Source: Nematopogon swammerdamellus (taxonomy: Eukaryota; Arthropoda; Insecta; Lepidoptera; Adelidae). From it: DNA of 64,000 nucleotides. The notes under the pieces were generated by a model. It worked only from the letters and a program-made list of their open reading frames with translations, was not told the DNA's origin and did not search any database. The position numbers were made by a program, and so were the translations under genes. Shown here piece after piece: positions 9,330 through 20,623 of this stretch. The DNA lies in assembly GCA_946902875.1 (NCBI GenBank), contig OX336343.1:6561754-6625753 (forward strand), in the 5' to 3' direction. The stretch's first letter is position 1. Every line of letters begins with the position of its first letter.

Positions 9330-10388
9330 TTCACAGATCTCATGCATTACATGACCTTCGGGTACATTGAAAATGACTTTTAGGGCGTATTAAAATATAA
9401 GAAATATGTCAATTGTGAAAAATTTACAAAAATGGTCAAAAATAAAAAAAATTTAATAAAAAAATTAAAATTCTTAATTTTCACTCACACTGCAAGATAA
9501 AGAGGACTCGTATAAACTCGCATGACGGAAAATAAAAAAAAATCATAACTCCCAAATTTTTCACTTTTTTTCAAAAAAATAAAAAAACTTCCTCGGATAT
9601 TGAGTCAATCTACAATATAAAAATATAAAAGTTTAAAATATGTATTTATAAATATGCTTAAAAGAGCCCTTTTTAAACCCCCTAAAAACGGCAATTTTAA
9701 GCGGTATTTTTGCGATTTTCTCAAAAACTCTCAAACTTTTTTAATAATTTTTTTTTCAATCTTTTTGCCCTCGTGGATAAGCGTCATTTGACATCTAAAT
9801 ATTCACGTAGCCTTAAAACTCACGACACCAGGGAGAATTGGCACTCTCGCTGGAAATCGGGGACTGTACTGAAGCGATCTAAAAGACATTTTTAATGTAA
9901 AAAAAACAATAAATGACGACGATATGTCATTATCATACCACCATTACTGCGCGGTAGGACGTAGCAGGCTTAACATTAATTCAACCATCACCGCAACAGA
10001 ACCGCTCCCATCGAACAAATTACACCAGCTGCCTTCTAAAAACGATGCTCATTACTTACATACAAGTACATCGCTATGTCAAATCACATCAGTGTTGCAT
10101 AATTCGAAGCTTAAAGCTACCGCGGACCCGATACTGACTACGCTAGTATTTAGTATCGATATGCGGGACAGATGGGCGCGGCGGTTATGTGATACGACTG
10201 TGTGCATGGACTTAGGACAGCACTAGTGCTTCTTATCCGGATTAGATTAGATAACTCCCAGCATCGCATAACTCATTTGCAAAGCCCTCCATAGATCTAC
10301 GATTTGTCGCGGGTCGCGCGTTGGCCAAGGATTTGGTTCGTTCTCCCTTTCTTCCTTATAGATTGCAATGCTGAACCCGACAAAACAC
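9330..10388. other. Gene-free, AT-rich
   Basis: 9330-9385 is a short sequence also found inverted at 59470-59550 (see findings). 9386-9900 is very AT-rich with long A and T runs. 9900-10388 is more balanced. No coding similarity recognised. Confidence 0.4.
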
Positions 10389-10780
10389 AAACCGGCCAAG
10401 TGCGAGTTGAACTCGCGCACCGAGGGTTCCGTATCGCCATGTCATGGTCAGTCCCACTCACGCCATTTATGACGTGTTTTATGAAATGCTTCATATTAGT
10501 TAAAATTCATGATTAATTAAAATGATTCATACACTTTTCGGTAGATGGCGCGCATACACTTTTTAGCTTCTTATATGGGGACCCCGTGAATTTTTTACTG
10601 TTTTCTTATTTTTACTATTTGTGGTTATATCGGCCATATAACACATAATTATCTGTGAAAATTTCAACGGGCTACCTATTACGGTTCAAGAGATACAGCC
10701 CTCGGACAGACGGACAGACAGACAGACGGCGTACGCTTAGTAATAGGGTCCCGTACGACGGATACGGAACCCTAAAAAAC
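10389..10780 (+). repeat. Repeat G, full-length copy
   Basis: Starts ACCGGCCAAGTGCGAGTTG then ACTCGCGCACCGAGGGTTCC, and ends GGATACGGAACCCTAAAAAA after a GACAGACAGACAGAC tract. The left end can fold (GTGCGAG..CTCGCGCAC). The right end can fold around its own GTCCCGTACG..GATACGGAACCC. Confidence 0.8.
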
Positions 10781-10959
10781 ATGTTAATTGAGAACGTTCC
10801 TCGGACACAGAGGGTCCGGTCGCACTCGCACGGATACTTTTTTAAAATGTTAGATAATTCGGTAGATGGCGCTCTTCTGACTATTATTATACTTGTTTAA
10901 GGAACTCCTTAATTTTTTCCTTTTTCCTTTTTAGGTTTCCTTACCCTGTAAATGTGTGA

Positions 10960-11020
10960 TGTATTTTCAGTGCGTCTCTTTTCTCACATTTAGTGAGAAA
11001 AGAGACGTACTGAAAACACA
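10960..11020. repeat. Near-perfect hairpin, 28-bp arms, 5-nt loop
   Basis: Arms 10960-10987 and 10993-11020 are complementary at 26 of 28 positions around the loop ATTTA; the core is CGTCTCTTTTCTCAC. No pol III signals nearby. Confidence 0.85.
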
Positions 11021-12030
11021 AATTGTAAAAAAAAAGTTGATCAGTTTCCCATCAGAATAGACCACTGACGAAACAAAACTACTATTTTAATCGTGTTGCT
11101 ATTATCCCCTTGGCGTGTAGCGTAAATAAATTAATTTGATTTTTGGGGTCAATTTTGGAGGACAAATTAGAAAGTTTAAATTTTTTTGCAAGTGATCATG
11201 TGACCTTTCAATGGAAAGGGCTAGTTTTTTTTATAATTTTGAAATGCATAGTTTAAAAGATCTTAAAGAAATATACAAAAATCAAGAATCCGCCCCAGCA
11301 ATACTATTTCTGAAACTATTGAGTCTAAAATTTTTAACTAAAAAAGTTGGTAATATAATTTACAGGGACAAATTTAATAATAAATTAATTAAAAATTAAA
11401 TTAAGGTAGTTCTTATTGTATATAGTGTAGATAATTAATTTATTTCTGAGTAATTAATGAAAATTATTTTGTTATTAATAAAATATGTTGTCCTATTTAC
11501 AGGGATCCTAAACGAAATGGACATAACATAATCAACTTTATGATTTAATTCGCACATACCACAAATACAGACGTAAAGCTCAAACTTCAAAGTGCCTACA
11601 CAAAGTTATTCTACACCAGTTCTACACCGACGACGTTGCCGCCTATGTCAACCGTTATCATGTCTCACTTTCGTCTTCCGCGAAGTATTATTATGCGTTA
11701 GCCGTGAGCTCTGTGAAGTTTGCTCGCTGAGGTCACAAACTGTGCACCGTTCAAGCTGTCTATCTATACGACATTGATGTGTCCAGTTTATTGTATCAAG
11801 GCTACAGTACTTTGTATCAGAGAAGTAACTGTTGTTCCATCTGCGCAACCCCTTTGGGGTCGCACTAGGGAGTATAATTTTTGAACAAATATTATACGCA
11901 GTTTTAAGTGAATGTGTATATTTTTGTCAACAAATTATATTGTAATAATTAAACGCAAGCTCTATAGTACAGACTATACACTATATATAGTACATACTAT
12001 CTATATATATACTATCTATAGTACAGGCAG
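11021..12030. other. Unassigned sequence
   Basis: AT-rich; short open frames without family resemblance. TATA-rich low-complexity at 11965-12020. Confidence 0.4.
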
Positions 12031-12136
12031 TGGTGCTGAAATTTACAAGAGTACTTGGAGCACAACACCGATTACTCTGCTTAACCCGATTTCCCGGGTA
12101 CAGAGTGTGATACAGCGGATGTATGTATGTATGTAC
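12031..12136 (+). repeat. Repeat C (ACCGATTACTCTGC family), fragment
   Basis: GCACAACACCGATTACTCTG, then ACAGAGTGTGATACAG and a (GTAT)n tail. Homologous copies at 22380, 55751 and 56815. Class unknown. Confidence 0.75.
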
Positions 12137-12774
12137 GATTATTTTATAAAAACATACTTTTCTGTTCTCTTTCAGTTAGGTATGTCGTATTATGATTTAC
12201 GTAAAAACACCTAATATAAATGTAGAAAAAAATTTTTTTTTTATTTTGACTCGCCACCCAATAAAGATGCTTAGAAAAGTAAAAATTTAAAAACAATTCA
12301 TTAAAGAAATACTTAAAAGGTGTTCCTCCTCGCATTCCCCGCTACCCTTTCCTCGCTCTATAGCAAACGAGCGTCCCTTTCCGCCAGCTATAAATCAATT
12401 TCAATAGATACATTAATTCCTAATAACAATTACTGATTGCTACCGCTGGAGACCAGTAATACTAGTAACTGGTATATATCGAACTGGGTACATAAAATCT
12501 GCGAAATAATTATACGAAGGGAGGCGAGAATATAAATTATTAGAAATATATTCTAAATTCTTGCTTTAATTGGCAGAATCGTCTATGAGAGTTGGTGAGG
12601 TTCCACCTAAACTGCGAGTAGTACGCATTCTTTGGTATAAATAAGCTTTCTACATATAAACCAGTTAAAGATATATTTTAATTATATCCAGTTATTCATT
12701 AAGATAATTCTATAGAGATTAAACTAATAGTATTAAACAAAGATGTTAAAAAAAAATTATTTCAACGAGTGTGT
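12137..12774. other. Unassigned AT-rich sequence
   Basis: Nothing recognised on either strand. Confidence 0.4.
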
Positions 12775-13005
12775 TTTAGGTTTCCGTACCCTGTGCGAAA
12801 GACTTTTACGCCTACAATGTAAGTCTGTCTGTCTGTCTGTTCGTCCGTCCGATGGCTGTATCTTTGGAACCTTAATAGCTAAATCGTTGAAATTTTCACA
12901 AAACTTTGTGTTATTTTGTTACAAATATTTTGTGTTACAACAAATAATAAAAAAATTAAAAAGTGAAAAATTAAGGGGTCTCCCCACACAAGAAACGTGT
13001 TTTTT
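12775..13005 (-). repeat. Repeat G, partial
   Basis: Reads TTAGGTTTCCGTACCCTGTG, then (GTCT)n and (GTCC)n units, GATGGCTGTATCTTTGGAAC, TGAAATTTTCACAAAA, and CACAAGAAACGTG: the inverted form of the repeat. Confidence 0.75.
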
Positions 13006-13423
13006 CACGGTTTTTGTTTTTCTCTTTTTGTCTGGATATTCCATGATAATTTTCTTAATGTGGAGTTGGCTACCCGGCCAGCGGTGCAAACTATAAAAGG
13101 TGCTAGTCGGACGTCAACATTGTACCTACTACAGAACATTTTTGAATTATTTCACACTGGCTTACGTTTTGCACGGTGCAATCTCATGCGATGTACATAT
13201 ATTGTAGAGAAAAAGAGTTGAACGGGCGAGGCTAAAAAACTCATCTCGTTTTTACTATGGTTAATTGAAGATTTAAAATTAAGTTTTTGCCAAAACTGAA
13301 CATGTTAATTGCCTAAAAATCTAGCAGCGTTGAAAATTCGTGCTGCCAGATAAATAACGCTACAACCATAATGGTTTATATACCTAATATGCGATCTAAC
13401 AACCGCCGTTCGTGATCTAAAGC
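13006..13423. other. Unassigned sequence
   Basis: No gene recognised; 13060-13095 may be decayed repeat G sequence. Confidence 0.35.
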
Positions 13424-13714
13424 AGTGGGTGACCGTTCGACCGTTGGAGGCTGACCGTGGTTCGGATTCCACGTAAAACTGTAGGTCCCTTTCCTTCTTA
13501 CTTTACTAGCTGGTAGGGTTGGCATCACAGCACTGGAAGAAAGGTCGGTCGAAGACGCTATGAATAGTGTTTTTTGGTCCAGTTCAGTGTAACCGGCGCA
13601 ACACTGAAATGGCACAAAGTTCACCAATGTATTATGGGCTGACATCACGGGTGTTATAGGTGACGTAGCCAAGTATGTCAGTTTCCATAAACAATATATA
13701 AATAAATAAATAAC
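13424..13714 (+). mobile_element. SINE-A, truncated in the 5S-like block
   Basis: Begins at GTGGGTGACCGTTCGACCG (5S C-box region) and keeps the B-box-like GGTTCGGATTCCACG, the central domain and the 3' end, finishing in an (AAAT)n tail. Some internal deletion relative to the copy at 56034. Confidence 0.88.
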
Positions 13715-14299
13715 GCTCAACTGCCTGTTTTTTTTCTTCGCTTGTATTTTTGAGAACTTTTAATGTTGACGAATGTGAAATGTAATTGAATGTGCCAAAG
13801 AAATATTTTTTTTTAGATTTTCCCTGTCTAAATAAACTATTCGCACACTGTTACTATTGCGCCCGGTAGCGAGACAATATAAGCAGTCGACGAAGTGAGC
13901 ACGTAATGAAATGGCATGCTGTGCCCTTATTTGTAGATACATTTTTTACTACAATTCGCGCGCCCGAGGCGCGTAACGACCGGTAAACGCACTGCGCAGT
14001 CAAGTGTCGGCCACGCGTGCGTGCGCAACAAGCGTGCGGTCGCCTTGCATAGTAATCTGCGCTGGAGGCATGCTTTCTGGTGAAATTCATCTGGTGGTAG
14101 TTTTCCGGGCATATATCTTCATAACGACCGCTCGGGGCGTTTCACTATTGGCTATTAGACCAAGCCTCCGTCTCTGTGATTTAGTATTTGCTCAAACTCC
14201 GTCTGAGAACGGAATACTTCGCAAGGGAAGTGTCGTATGGGAAAATGCAAAAAAGTTTTGTGTCTGCATAATCTTGGGAAATTGTGTAAGGAAACTTTA
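13715..14299. other. Unassigned; CpG-rich island-like patch at 13955-14060
   Basis: CGCGCGCCCGAGGCGCG and neighbouring CpG-rich sequence stand out from AT-rich flanks. The overlapping short frames show no domain. Could be repeat-derived or a remnant regulatory region. Confidence 0.35.
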
Positions 14300-14548
14300 T
14301 TTTTATAGAAAGCGCGACATGTGTCGCCGACCCACCCATAAGGTGTCTAACGACGCCCATGGACATTCGGTCGTACGCGGGGGTTGCGGATGCCATGCCG
14401 GCCTGACGGGTGCCTATTCACGCCTCTCTTCTTTTAGGACCTGAGACTATACTTGGGTGAAATATGTGGGCAGGGAGAGCGTTCCAGAGTTTACCAGTTC
14501 TGTGGAGGAAAGATCTGCAGAACCGGTTCGTGGGTGAAACTATAAAAA
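14300..14548 (-). pseudogene. CR1-type reverse transcriptase C-terminus, broken
   Basis: The minus strand translates to NRFCRSFLHRTGKLWNALPA, then frameshifts, followed by a 3' UTR containing CGACACATGTCGCGCT. This matches the C-terminal WNALP signature and downstream sequence of the copy at 18251 (CGATGCCACATGTCGCGCTA). 5'-truncated and frameshifted. Confidence 0.75.
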
Positions 14549-14550
14549 TA

Positions 14551-14622
14551 AAGGTTAAACCCTACCAGCCAGTAAAATAAGAAGGAAAGGGACCTACAGT
14601 TTTAGCAATCCTCAGCCTTAAC
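14551..14622 (-). mobile_element. SINE-A central fragment
   Basis: Inverted GGTTAAACCCTACCAGCCAG, AGAAGGAAAGGGACCTACAG and TTTTAGCAATCCTCAGCC: only the middle of the element. Confidence 0.7.
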
Positions 14623-14769
14623 GGAGCAGACACAATAAAAAGAATAAAAAGGTTGACTGGAATCACTCACTTGCAGTGATAAGTCTGGTCTCCCCGTGAA
14701 TACCGTGCTAAGGATTCCATGTTCGGGAGATGTCCACAAAAACCGAACTGCCCAGGTTAAGTTTTTTTG

Positions 14770-15271
14770 TCCGTCTCGGTAGCTCAGTTGTGCGAACCGT
14801 CTACTGTCGTTCGCGCATACATGGGTGAGGTCAGAACTTGAAAGGATGGCCGTTCCACCGTTGGAGGCTGATCATGCTTCGAATTCCGAAATCCGAACCA
14901 CGGTCAGCATTCCTTCTTACTTTACTAGGTGTTAGGGTTTAACCCGCCCGGATTGGCACCTTCCGCATTGAATGAAAGGTCGCTCAAAAAATCCACAAAC
15001 CCGCTTGCACACTGTTCTCGCCGCGAGTGTCTTCTCGCAAGGCTGCTGCTGGAGACGAACCTCTTCGCGTGGTGGCCACCCGCTTCGCCGCGCCGAAGGG
15101 GTGGGTCCTGTAAATTTCCTTTCCTCTCCTGCTGTGGTTCTCTGCGACTATGTAAATAGTTCGTGTTTACGTTCAGGTCAGTGTAGCCGGCATGAACAAA
15201 GGGAAGCACTGACATGGCATCACGGATGTTGTAGGTGAAGTGGCCAACCGTGTCTGTTTCCGTAAAAAAAA
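14770..15271 (+). mobile_element. SINE-A interrupted by about 160 bp of foreign sequence
   Basis: The tRNA-like start TCTCGGTAGCTCAGTTGTGC, a diverged 5S-like block, the central domain to GAATGAAAGGTCG, then about 160 bp (14985-15146) without match in other copies. SINE-A resumes at TATGTAAATAGTTCGTGTTT and runs to TTTCCGTAAAAAAAA. The insert is GC-richer (GCTTCGCCGCGCCGAAGGGG). A segment equivalent to the promoter-distal body is also shortened. Confidence 0.8.
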
Positions 15272-15764
15272 GGCATTTTAATAAATAATAATAACTTTAC
15301 AAAGTATTTACGGAATATAATATGCTTTATTCGCTAAAATACTTTAGAGCCTTCGAAATGTTCAACATTTACTTTGTTAATAAATTTTAGACAATAAAAC
15401 ATAAGGAGATAAAGAAATATTCAAATTACACCTTCTCAAAATGAATTAATGTAATGGTTTTGTGTTTTAATATGGTACGAAGACCATCTCAGCGTTCACT
15501 AGGGCATCGTGGCTGTCAGCTTACGAGGCTAGACCCACACATTACCTGCAATTTAACCGATCTAATGGGGTCAGAGAGACAATAAATTCACGAGAATGGC
15601 CAGCTCTTGAAGACAGAGAAAAATACTTGTTGACATGAGCGGGGCGAGATACTTAAGTGTTCGTTTGTGCAATTATTTATTGTCGCTATGTAGTTGGATA
15701 AAAATATTGCTGTATTTTAAAAAACAGGTTGGCATTGTGAATGTGTTCTGGGTTTGAAAATTCA
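15272..15764. other. Unassigned sequence
   Basis: No family recognised. Confidence 0.35.
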
Positions 15765-16065
15765 CGGAAAAATTTACGTGCATATACTTACACCTGCTGC
15801 TTCACCTTTCGGAACCGGTGTACTGTAGGTCCCTTCCCTTGCCCCTTACTAGTTGGTAGGCTCTCAAATTGTAGCCGAATGGATTGATACCACCGTACTG
15901 GATGTTAGGCGGCCGCATAGCAGCCTCGTCTGTAATTTACAGTATAGCCTGCGACTAAAAGAGAAAGTCTTCGATATGTCACCTACTTTCTTCGAGGTGA
16001 CATTGGCTGATCGGAGCATATCCTTTGGTGCCTCTGAATTAGCCACCCATACCACACCATACCTA
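15765..16065 (+). mobile_element. SINE-B, lacking the tRNA-like head
   Basis: Runs from AAATTTACGTGCATATACTT, CACCTGCTGCTTCACC and CTGTAGGTCCCTTCCCTTGC to GAGGTGACATTGGCTGATCG and CCTCTGAATTAGCC. The A tail is lost. Confidence 0.82.
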
Positions 16066-16728
16066 GCCATACCATATAACAAATTATATTTATAGAATAT
16101 TTCAGGAACTAGTTTCGAACAAACTGAATTAAATTTAAGTTTTTTCGAAAGGATTTCAACATTAATATCCCATTGTCTTAGTAGATTATGCCTATGCTAA
16201 AAACGTTTTCCACACCTTCAAAATTAAAAAAAAAAACGACTTCCATCTGCGTTCTTGATTTATATTTAATATTTATCTTAGCTCTGTTTTGTTTATCACG
16301 CCTAGTGAACGGATGTACTTTTGCGCTTCAAAAGCGTAGTTCCTATAGAGCGAATAAAAGCGAGACTTTGTACACAATAGTTCCTCTCCTGCATCAAAAA
16401 GCGTAACCCCGAAAAAGTTCCGGTAAAAGCAGTTCCTGTAGAGCGAGTAAACCTTTCACACAAATATTGTGTGCATAAAGTATTGTTCGTAAAATTTTAA
16501 ATAATTATTTATAGATGGAAATAATTTGGAAGAAAGTAAATTAGCATCACGCGATGTCGTGTACAATCTGTTGAAATTATTTTGGATATGTTGCGACCAA
16601 ATTGCAGATTTCGCGAATTTTTAAATTAACATAAATTGCTAAAGTACTGTAATAATCCACTTTGTAGTATTGTCCTAAAAGAATTACGAGTACCTTTAAT
16701 ATTTATATTCATATAATAAGTTATAATA
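16066..16728. other. Unassigned AT-rich sequence
   Basis: Nothing recognised. Confidence 0.35.
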
Positions 16729-16836
16729 AGCGGGAGTGGATGGATGAGAAGAGCGGAAGACCGCGTGTGGTGGCGTGCCTTGGGAGAGGCCTATGTCCAG
16801 CAGTGGACCGATACAGGCTGATGATGATGGAGATGT
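16729..16836 (+). pseudogene. RTE-type retrotransposon C-terminus and 3' tail
   Basis: Plus-strand translation RRAEDRVWWRALGEAYVQQW then TDTG and a stop at 16819-16821, followed by TGATGATGATGG. This is the extreme C-terminus and (GAT)n-type tail that I recall from lepidopteran RTE-clade elements. Only about 30 codons remain. Confidence 0.75.
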
Positions 16837-17120
16837 TGAAGCAGTAAAGAAGTAAACATGTATTTATTTATTGAACAATCAATGCAACAGCGTGTTTGAC
16901 AAAAATGTTTTCCAGACGAAATTGTATTATTTTCTGATCATTCATTTGGCAGTTAGACTACACTCGAACTTGTCACAATTTGTTATATCCGGTTTTATTA
17001 CAACCACGAAGAAGAACCGGCAAGAAACTTCGCAGGGTTTACCTATCCAATATCCAACCCATTCCTTATTTGGATAATGACCTCCAACATGTAAATGTTC
17101 GCCTTATGAGTAAAAAAAAA

Positions 17121-17618
17121 CCGGCCAAGTGCAAGTCGGACTCGCGCACCGAGGGTTCCGTACCACCGCGTAAGCGGGCTAGTCTCTAGAAGAAAAAAAA
17201 ATTTGCAGAAGTGAGATTCGAACCCACGACCATCGGATCAAAACTCCATACATGTACCGCTAGGTTAACGGAGATTATGTACGATATGACGAATATTCGA
17301 TTCAGTTACATCCTGATATAAATGCAAGAAACATATCTGTGGCGCCATCTATTATTTATTAGCGTGAATATGTAGTAATCGATCCTTAGCACGTTTTTTG
17401 TACGGGGACCACCACCTTAATTTATTTTTTACGTTTTGCATTTTTATTTTATTTGTTGTTATATTCGTCAAAATAACACATATTCTGTGAACATTGCAAC
17501 CGGCTAGCTATTACGGTTCCAAAGATACAGCCATATCGGTAGGACGGACGGACGGACATACAGACAGACGTTGTAGGCTTAGTAATAGGCTTCCGTACCG
17601 GGTACGGAAACCTAAAAA
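17121..17618 (+). repeat. Repeat G, full-length copy with tRNA-like segment
   Basis: Starts CCGGCCAAGTGCAAGTCGG, ACTCGCGCACCGAGGGTTCC, and ends TTCCGTACCGGGTACGGAAA before CCTAAAAAG. It carries a GACGGACGGACGGAC-type tract. An antisense tRNA-like piece lies at 17207-17272. Confidence 0.82.
17207..17272 (-). other. tRNA-like sequence (SINE head remnant), not a functional tRNA
   Basis: The minus strand has an A-box-like TAACCTAGCGGTA and a B-box GGGTTCGAATC about 30 nt apart, tRNA spacing. The acceptor arms do not pair convincingly, so a tRNA gene call is not supported. Most likely the head of a SINE captured in or inserted into repeat G. Confidence 0.55.
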
Positions 17619-18250
17619 GTAACTATATATCAGGAATGAAGAGAATTCTTAGAAACAAATTGTCAGAGAAATTGTATATGTTGGCTCATTAATAATGGTC
17701 ACAGTTGTTAGAGAGACTCTCTTATCGTCAAGTGTGCTAACACTCGTAAACACACTGTCAATAGCACGATACGGTCGCTTTTCATTCATTTTCTTGGAAG
17801 CAATTTGTTTGAATGATTTATGATGAATGATGATGCGCCTTTTTATCTTCTCAATGTACTGCGGTTATTGTTAAGCAACAATTACATACGTAGACAGATA
17901 ATTCGCTATAACTAACAGCAAATCTCACTCCGATGCTTTTCTCCGATTCGACCTCAGATCCTAAAGCCCTGTGTCTATACAACATAGAATTATGTTTTAC
18001 AGCTTAAAACCTTTCTGAGATAAATTCAATCGCATTGGAGTGAACTACCTATAAATCGGTTGAGTCAGTCTCAAGTTATAAGCTAACATACGTATGTGCA
18101 TGCAGGCGGGAGGTGATATTTTTTTTAAGAGAAGCTTTGTATTGGTTTTTAGCTAAGTTGTGAAGGAATAATTTGTCAGGGATATCGCATAAATGGCGCT
18201 ATTCCGACAGAAATTAAATTATATTAATTAATTATTGGATTTTATATACA
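17619..18250. other. Unassigned AT-rich sequence
   Basis: Nothing recognised on either strand. Confidence 0.35.
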
Positions 18251-18512
18251 ATGATATCACGTTTTATTATATGTAAAGATATAATAAGGTTCTGTAGGTC
18301 TTTTATTCACAAAACCGGGAAAATGTGGAACGCACTCCCTGCCCATCTACTTCCTCCCAAGTACAGCCTGGGCTTTTTCAAAAGGGGCGTGAAAAGCCTC
18401 CCGTCAGGCCGGCACGGCATTCGCAATCACCGTGCATTACAGAATGTCCATGTGGTTTGTTAGACACCTACTTGTAGGTGAAACGATGCCACATGTCGCG
18501 CTATCCATAAAA
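18251..18512 (+). pseudogene. CR1-type reverse transcriptase C-terminus
   Basis: Open for 70 codons on the plus strand, containing RFCRSFIHKTGKMWNALPAH, PPKYSLGFFKRGV and a GRHGIR motif. This is the C-terminal tail of a CR1-like RT, followed by a 3' UTR with CGATGCCACATGTCGCGCTA. The rest of the RT is absent (5' truncation). Same subfamily as 14300-14548; related copies at 53104 and 58290. Confidence 0.8.
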
Positions 18513-18948
18513 AAAGGGATAAGGATAGGATAGGGAAGGGATCGAGATAGGGATCTGTAATAATATGTAACCGCATAAATTTACCTACGTATCTCTATAA
18601 GCGAATGTAGTAACGTTCTTTGAGATGAATAAAGATTCTATAAACCGAATTATTCAATTTAAAAAATAATAATAACTCCAAGGTACCATAGCAACAACGA
18701 ATACGGCACGCTCCGCCAGACAGTTGGTTGGGCCCGAGCCAAGATCACTTTCACTCATTCATCCGTCCGCCAGTTTCCCGCTTCAGTGATTCCGCCGCCG
18801 CCGCCGCCGTATTCTCCAACAATTTGAACTTGGAACGGCCGCCATATTGACCGTTAACGAGGAGCTACCGGATGCGATGACCGAGCACATTTCTGTAGAT
18901 AGTGAAATTAAATTGGTTCAATCGTCTGACTTTATTCGTTTGAATGTA
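18513..18948. other. Unassigned; GC-rich patch with (CCG)n
   Basis: 18786-18808 is a (CCG)n tract. A segment reading GAACTTGGAACGGCCGCCAT starts near 18826 and recurs inside the hAT element at about 19120. No gene recognised. Confidence 0.4.
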
Positions 18949-18956
18949 TACTAGAC

Positions 18957-19886
18957 CAGCGTTCTTCAAACTGTGGGTCGCGGCCACCAGGAGGGTCGTG
19001 GCGACAGTCTATGCGGAGAGGTCGCAACCTGGTCGTAAATTAAGTAAAGTTTTATACCTAAGATCATTTTTAATTAAAAACCAGTAGGTACAATTGAACA
19101 AAAAAAAATCATAACATTTTGAACTTGGCACGGCCGCCATATTGTAAAATGCTAAATATGCAGACATGAAATCGAAGCTAAATGAAAACTCGAGACGCCA
19201 GTATGTAATCATTTTGAGTTGAAGATATTTCTGTTTCTGTGAGATTCGTGGCCCCCGTGTGTGCGCAGTCAATAAGGGTATAACCGGCCGCAAAATAAAA
19301 TATTGTTGTCTTCTAAAGGACAAAAACCATATCAACAACAAAACGACAAGTCACCGGAAAACATAACAATTCATAACGCACACGCGTCAGCTCATAAAAA
19401 ACAATTCAACAATCTTTCCCGTCTTGGGCACAGACCGTTAGCGCCGGTCCGCTTCTTAGTATCAAAATGGTCGTAAGTGGTTGAGCGCTCAGATCAATAT
19501 TTATGTTTTTTCTCTTGCGACCTTACGTTATCTCCCTGTGCATCAATGATGTTAAATAGGCCCTTCTCTTTAAGGCTTGTTCATTTGTGAATGTATGTAT
19601 TATATTATATATATCTATGAGTATATAGATATACGTATGCAGATGTAAATCGGTCCACTAATTAGTTTGTAATACATCTCTAAAGTACTGTACCTCTTTG
19701 CTATACTTATTTCTTCCTGACCCTTGCCGCAATAAAAGTCACTACACCATTCAACTAGTTTTATAGCACAGTCCCATTGTCTTCAGTAGGAACTGGTAAG
19801 AATTATTTATGACTAGAATGCTCAGGACGGTTTATCTTTAGTAAAGTGTAGGGGGATCGCGGTTCGAAAAAGTTTGAAAAACACTG
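18957..19886. mobile_element. Non-autonomous hAT-type DNA transposon
   Basis: The left terminus CAGCGTTCTTCAAACTGTGG and GTCGCGG resemble the inverted right terminus (CAGTGTTTTTCAAACTTTTT then CGAACCGCGATCC). The ends are flanked by TACTAGAC (18949-18956) and TACTAAAC (19887-19894), an 8-bp target duplication with one mismatch, diagnostic of hAT. Length 930 bp. The 110-codon minus frame inside has no transposase similarity, so it would need a transposase supplied by another copy. Terminal CAG and GGGTCGCGG are typical of hAT ends. Confidence 0.88.
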
Positions 19887-19894
19887 TACTAAAC

Positions 19895-20149
19895 TATAAC
19901 TACACTTGCCGACTGGGGTATTGCTCGTTAAAACCGCTACAAGTGTGAATTTGTGGAAACGGTTTTTAGCATCATTAAGGAATTACGGACACAATATTTT
20001 ATTAACTCTGTATTAAGTGTTACACTTCATTTTTTATTTCCCAAATGCATTTTTAATTAAAAGTCGGTACCTGTCTGCGGTACGAATCGTTCTTTATTTT
20101 AATTCTTTGGCTGAATTTGTATATTATGTTGATTGTAATAATATATGTT
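19895..20149. other. Unassigned sequence
   Basis: Short AT-rich stretch; nothing recognised. Confidence 0.35.
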
Positions 20150-20354
20150 TTGGGACATGTTTGTAAAAGGTGCTTCCGGGGAATATCTTTCCCTACTCCA
20201 CGGATCTTCAAATCGCGGGTTAATAGCCTCTCCCCAGCGACATCAGTCCACCTCCAAGCCGGACTGGCACCTCTTCGGGGGTGAAATTGGCTGCGCCTGA
20301 TGTTTCGACCTCGGGCACAAGCACCCAGTTCGTAAGCAATAAAAAAATAAAATA
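20150..20354 (+). pseudogene. CR1-type reverse transcriptase 3' end
   Basis: The plus strand reads KPDWHLFGGEIGCA in one frame and CCGGACTGGCACCTCTTCGG at the DNA level, ending CAATAAAAAAATAAA. The fragment at 59551-60045 carries the same tail inverted (KPDWHLLGGKIGRA). Reading frame is broken upstream. Confidence 0.65.
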
Positions 20355-20623
20355 ATGTCAAATTAACTTTGATAATACTGCGTATGTATGAAGGAACTTG
20401 GCGGCAAATGATATTATGGTAATGTCTAATTAAGATGTGGACAATACCGTTTGAGAGAACAGTTAGTCGTGCATTGCTTGGACACAACTGAAGCGCACTT
20501 CACTCCGGTCAAAATGTTCATGTTTTATTCAATCTTTCATGTCGAGTTCAATCACCTCGCACTTTTGTGACGCTGCGCTCGACTATTAATGGCTCACTTT
20601 AGTGTTTCTTATTATGTGGTGAT
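20355..20623. other. Unassigned sequence
   Basis: Nothing recognised. Confidence 0.35.

Noticed and set aside
20053..20487. 144-codon minus frame
   Set aside because: Overlaps the plus-strand CR1 RT 3' end; the minus reading is a shadow.
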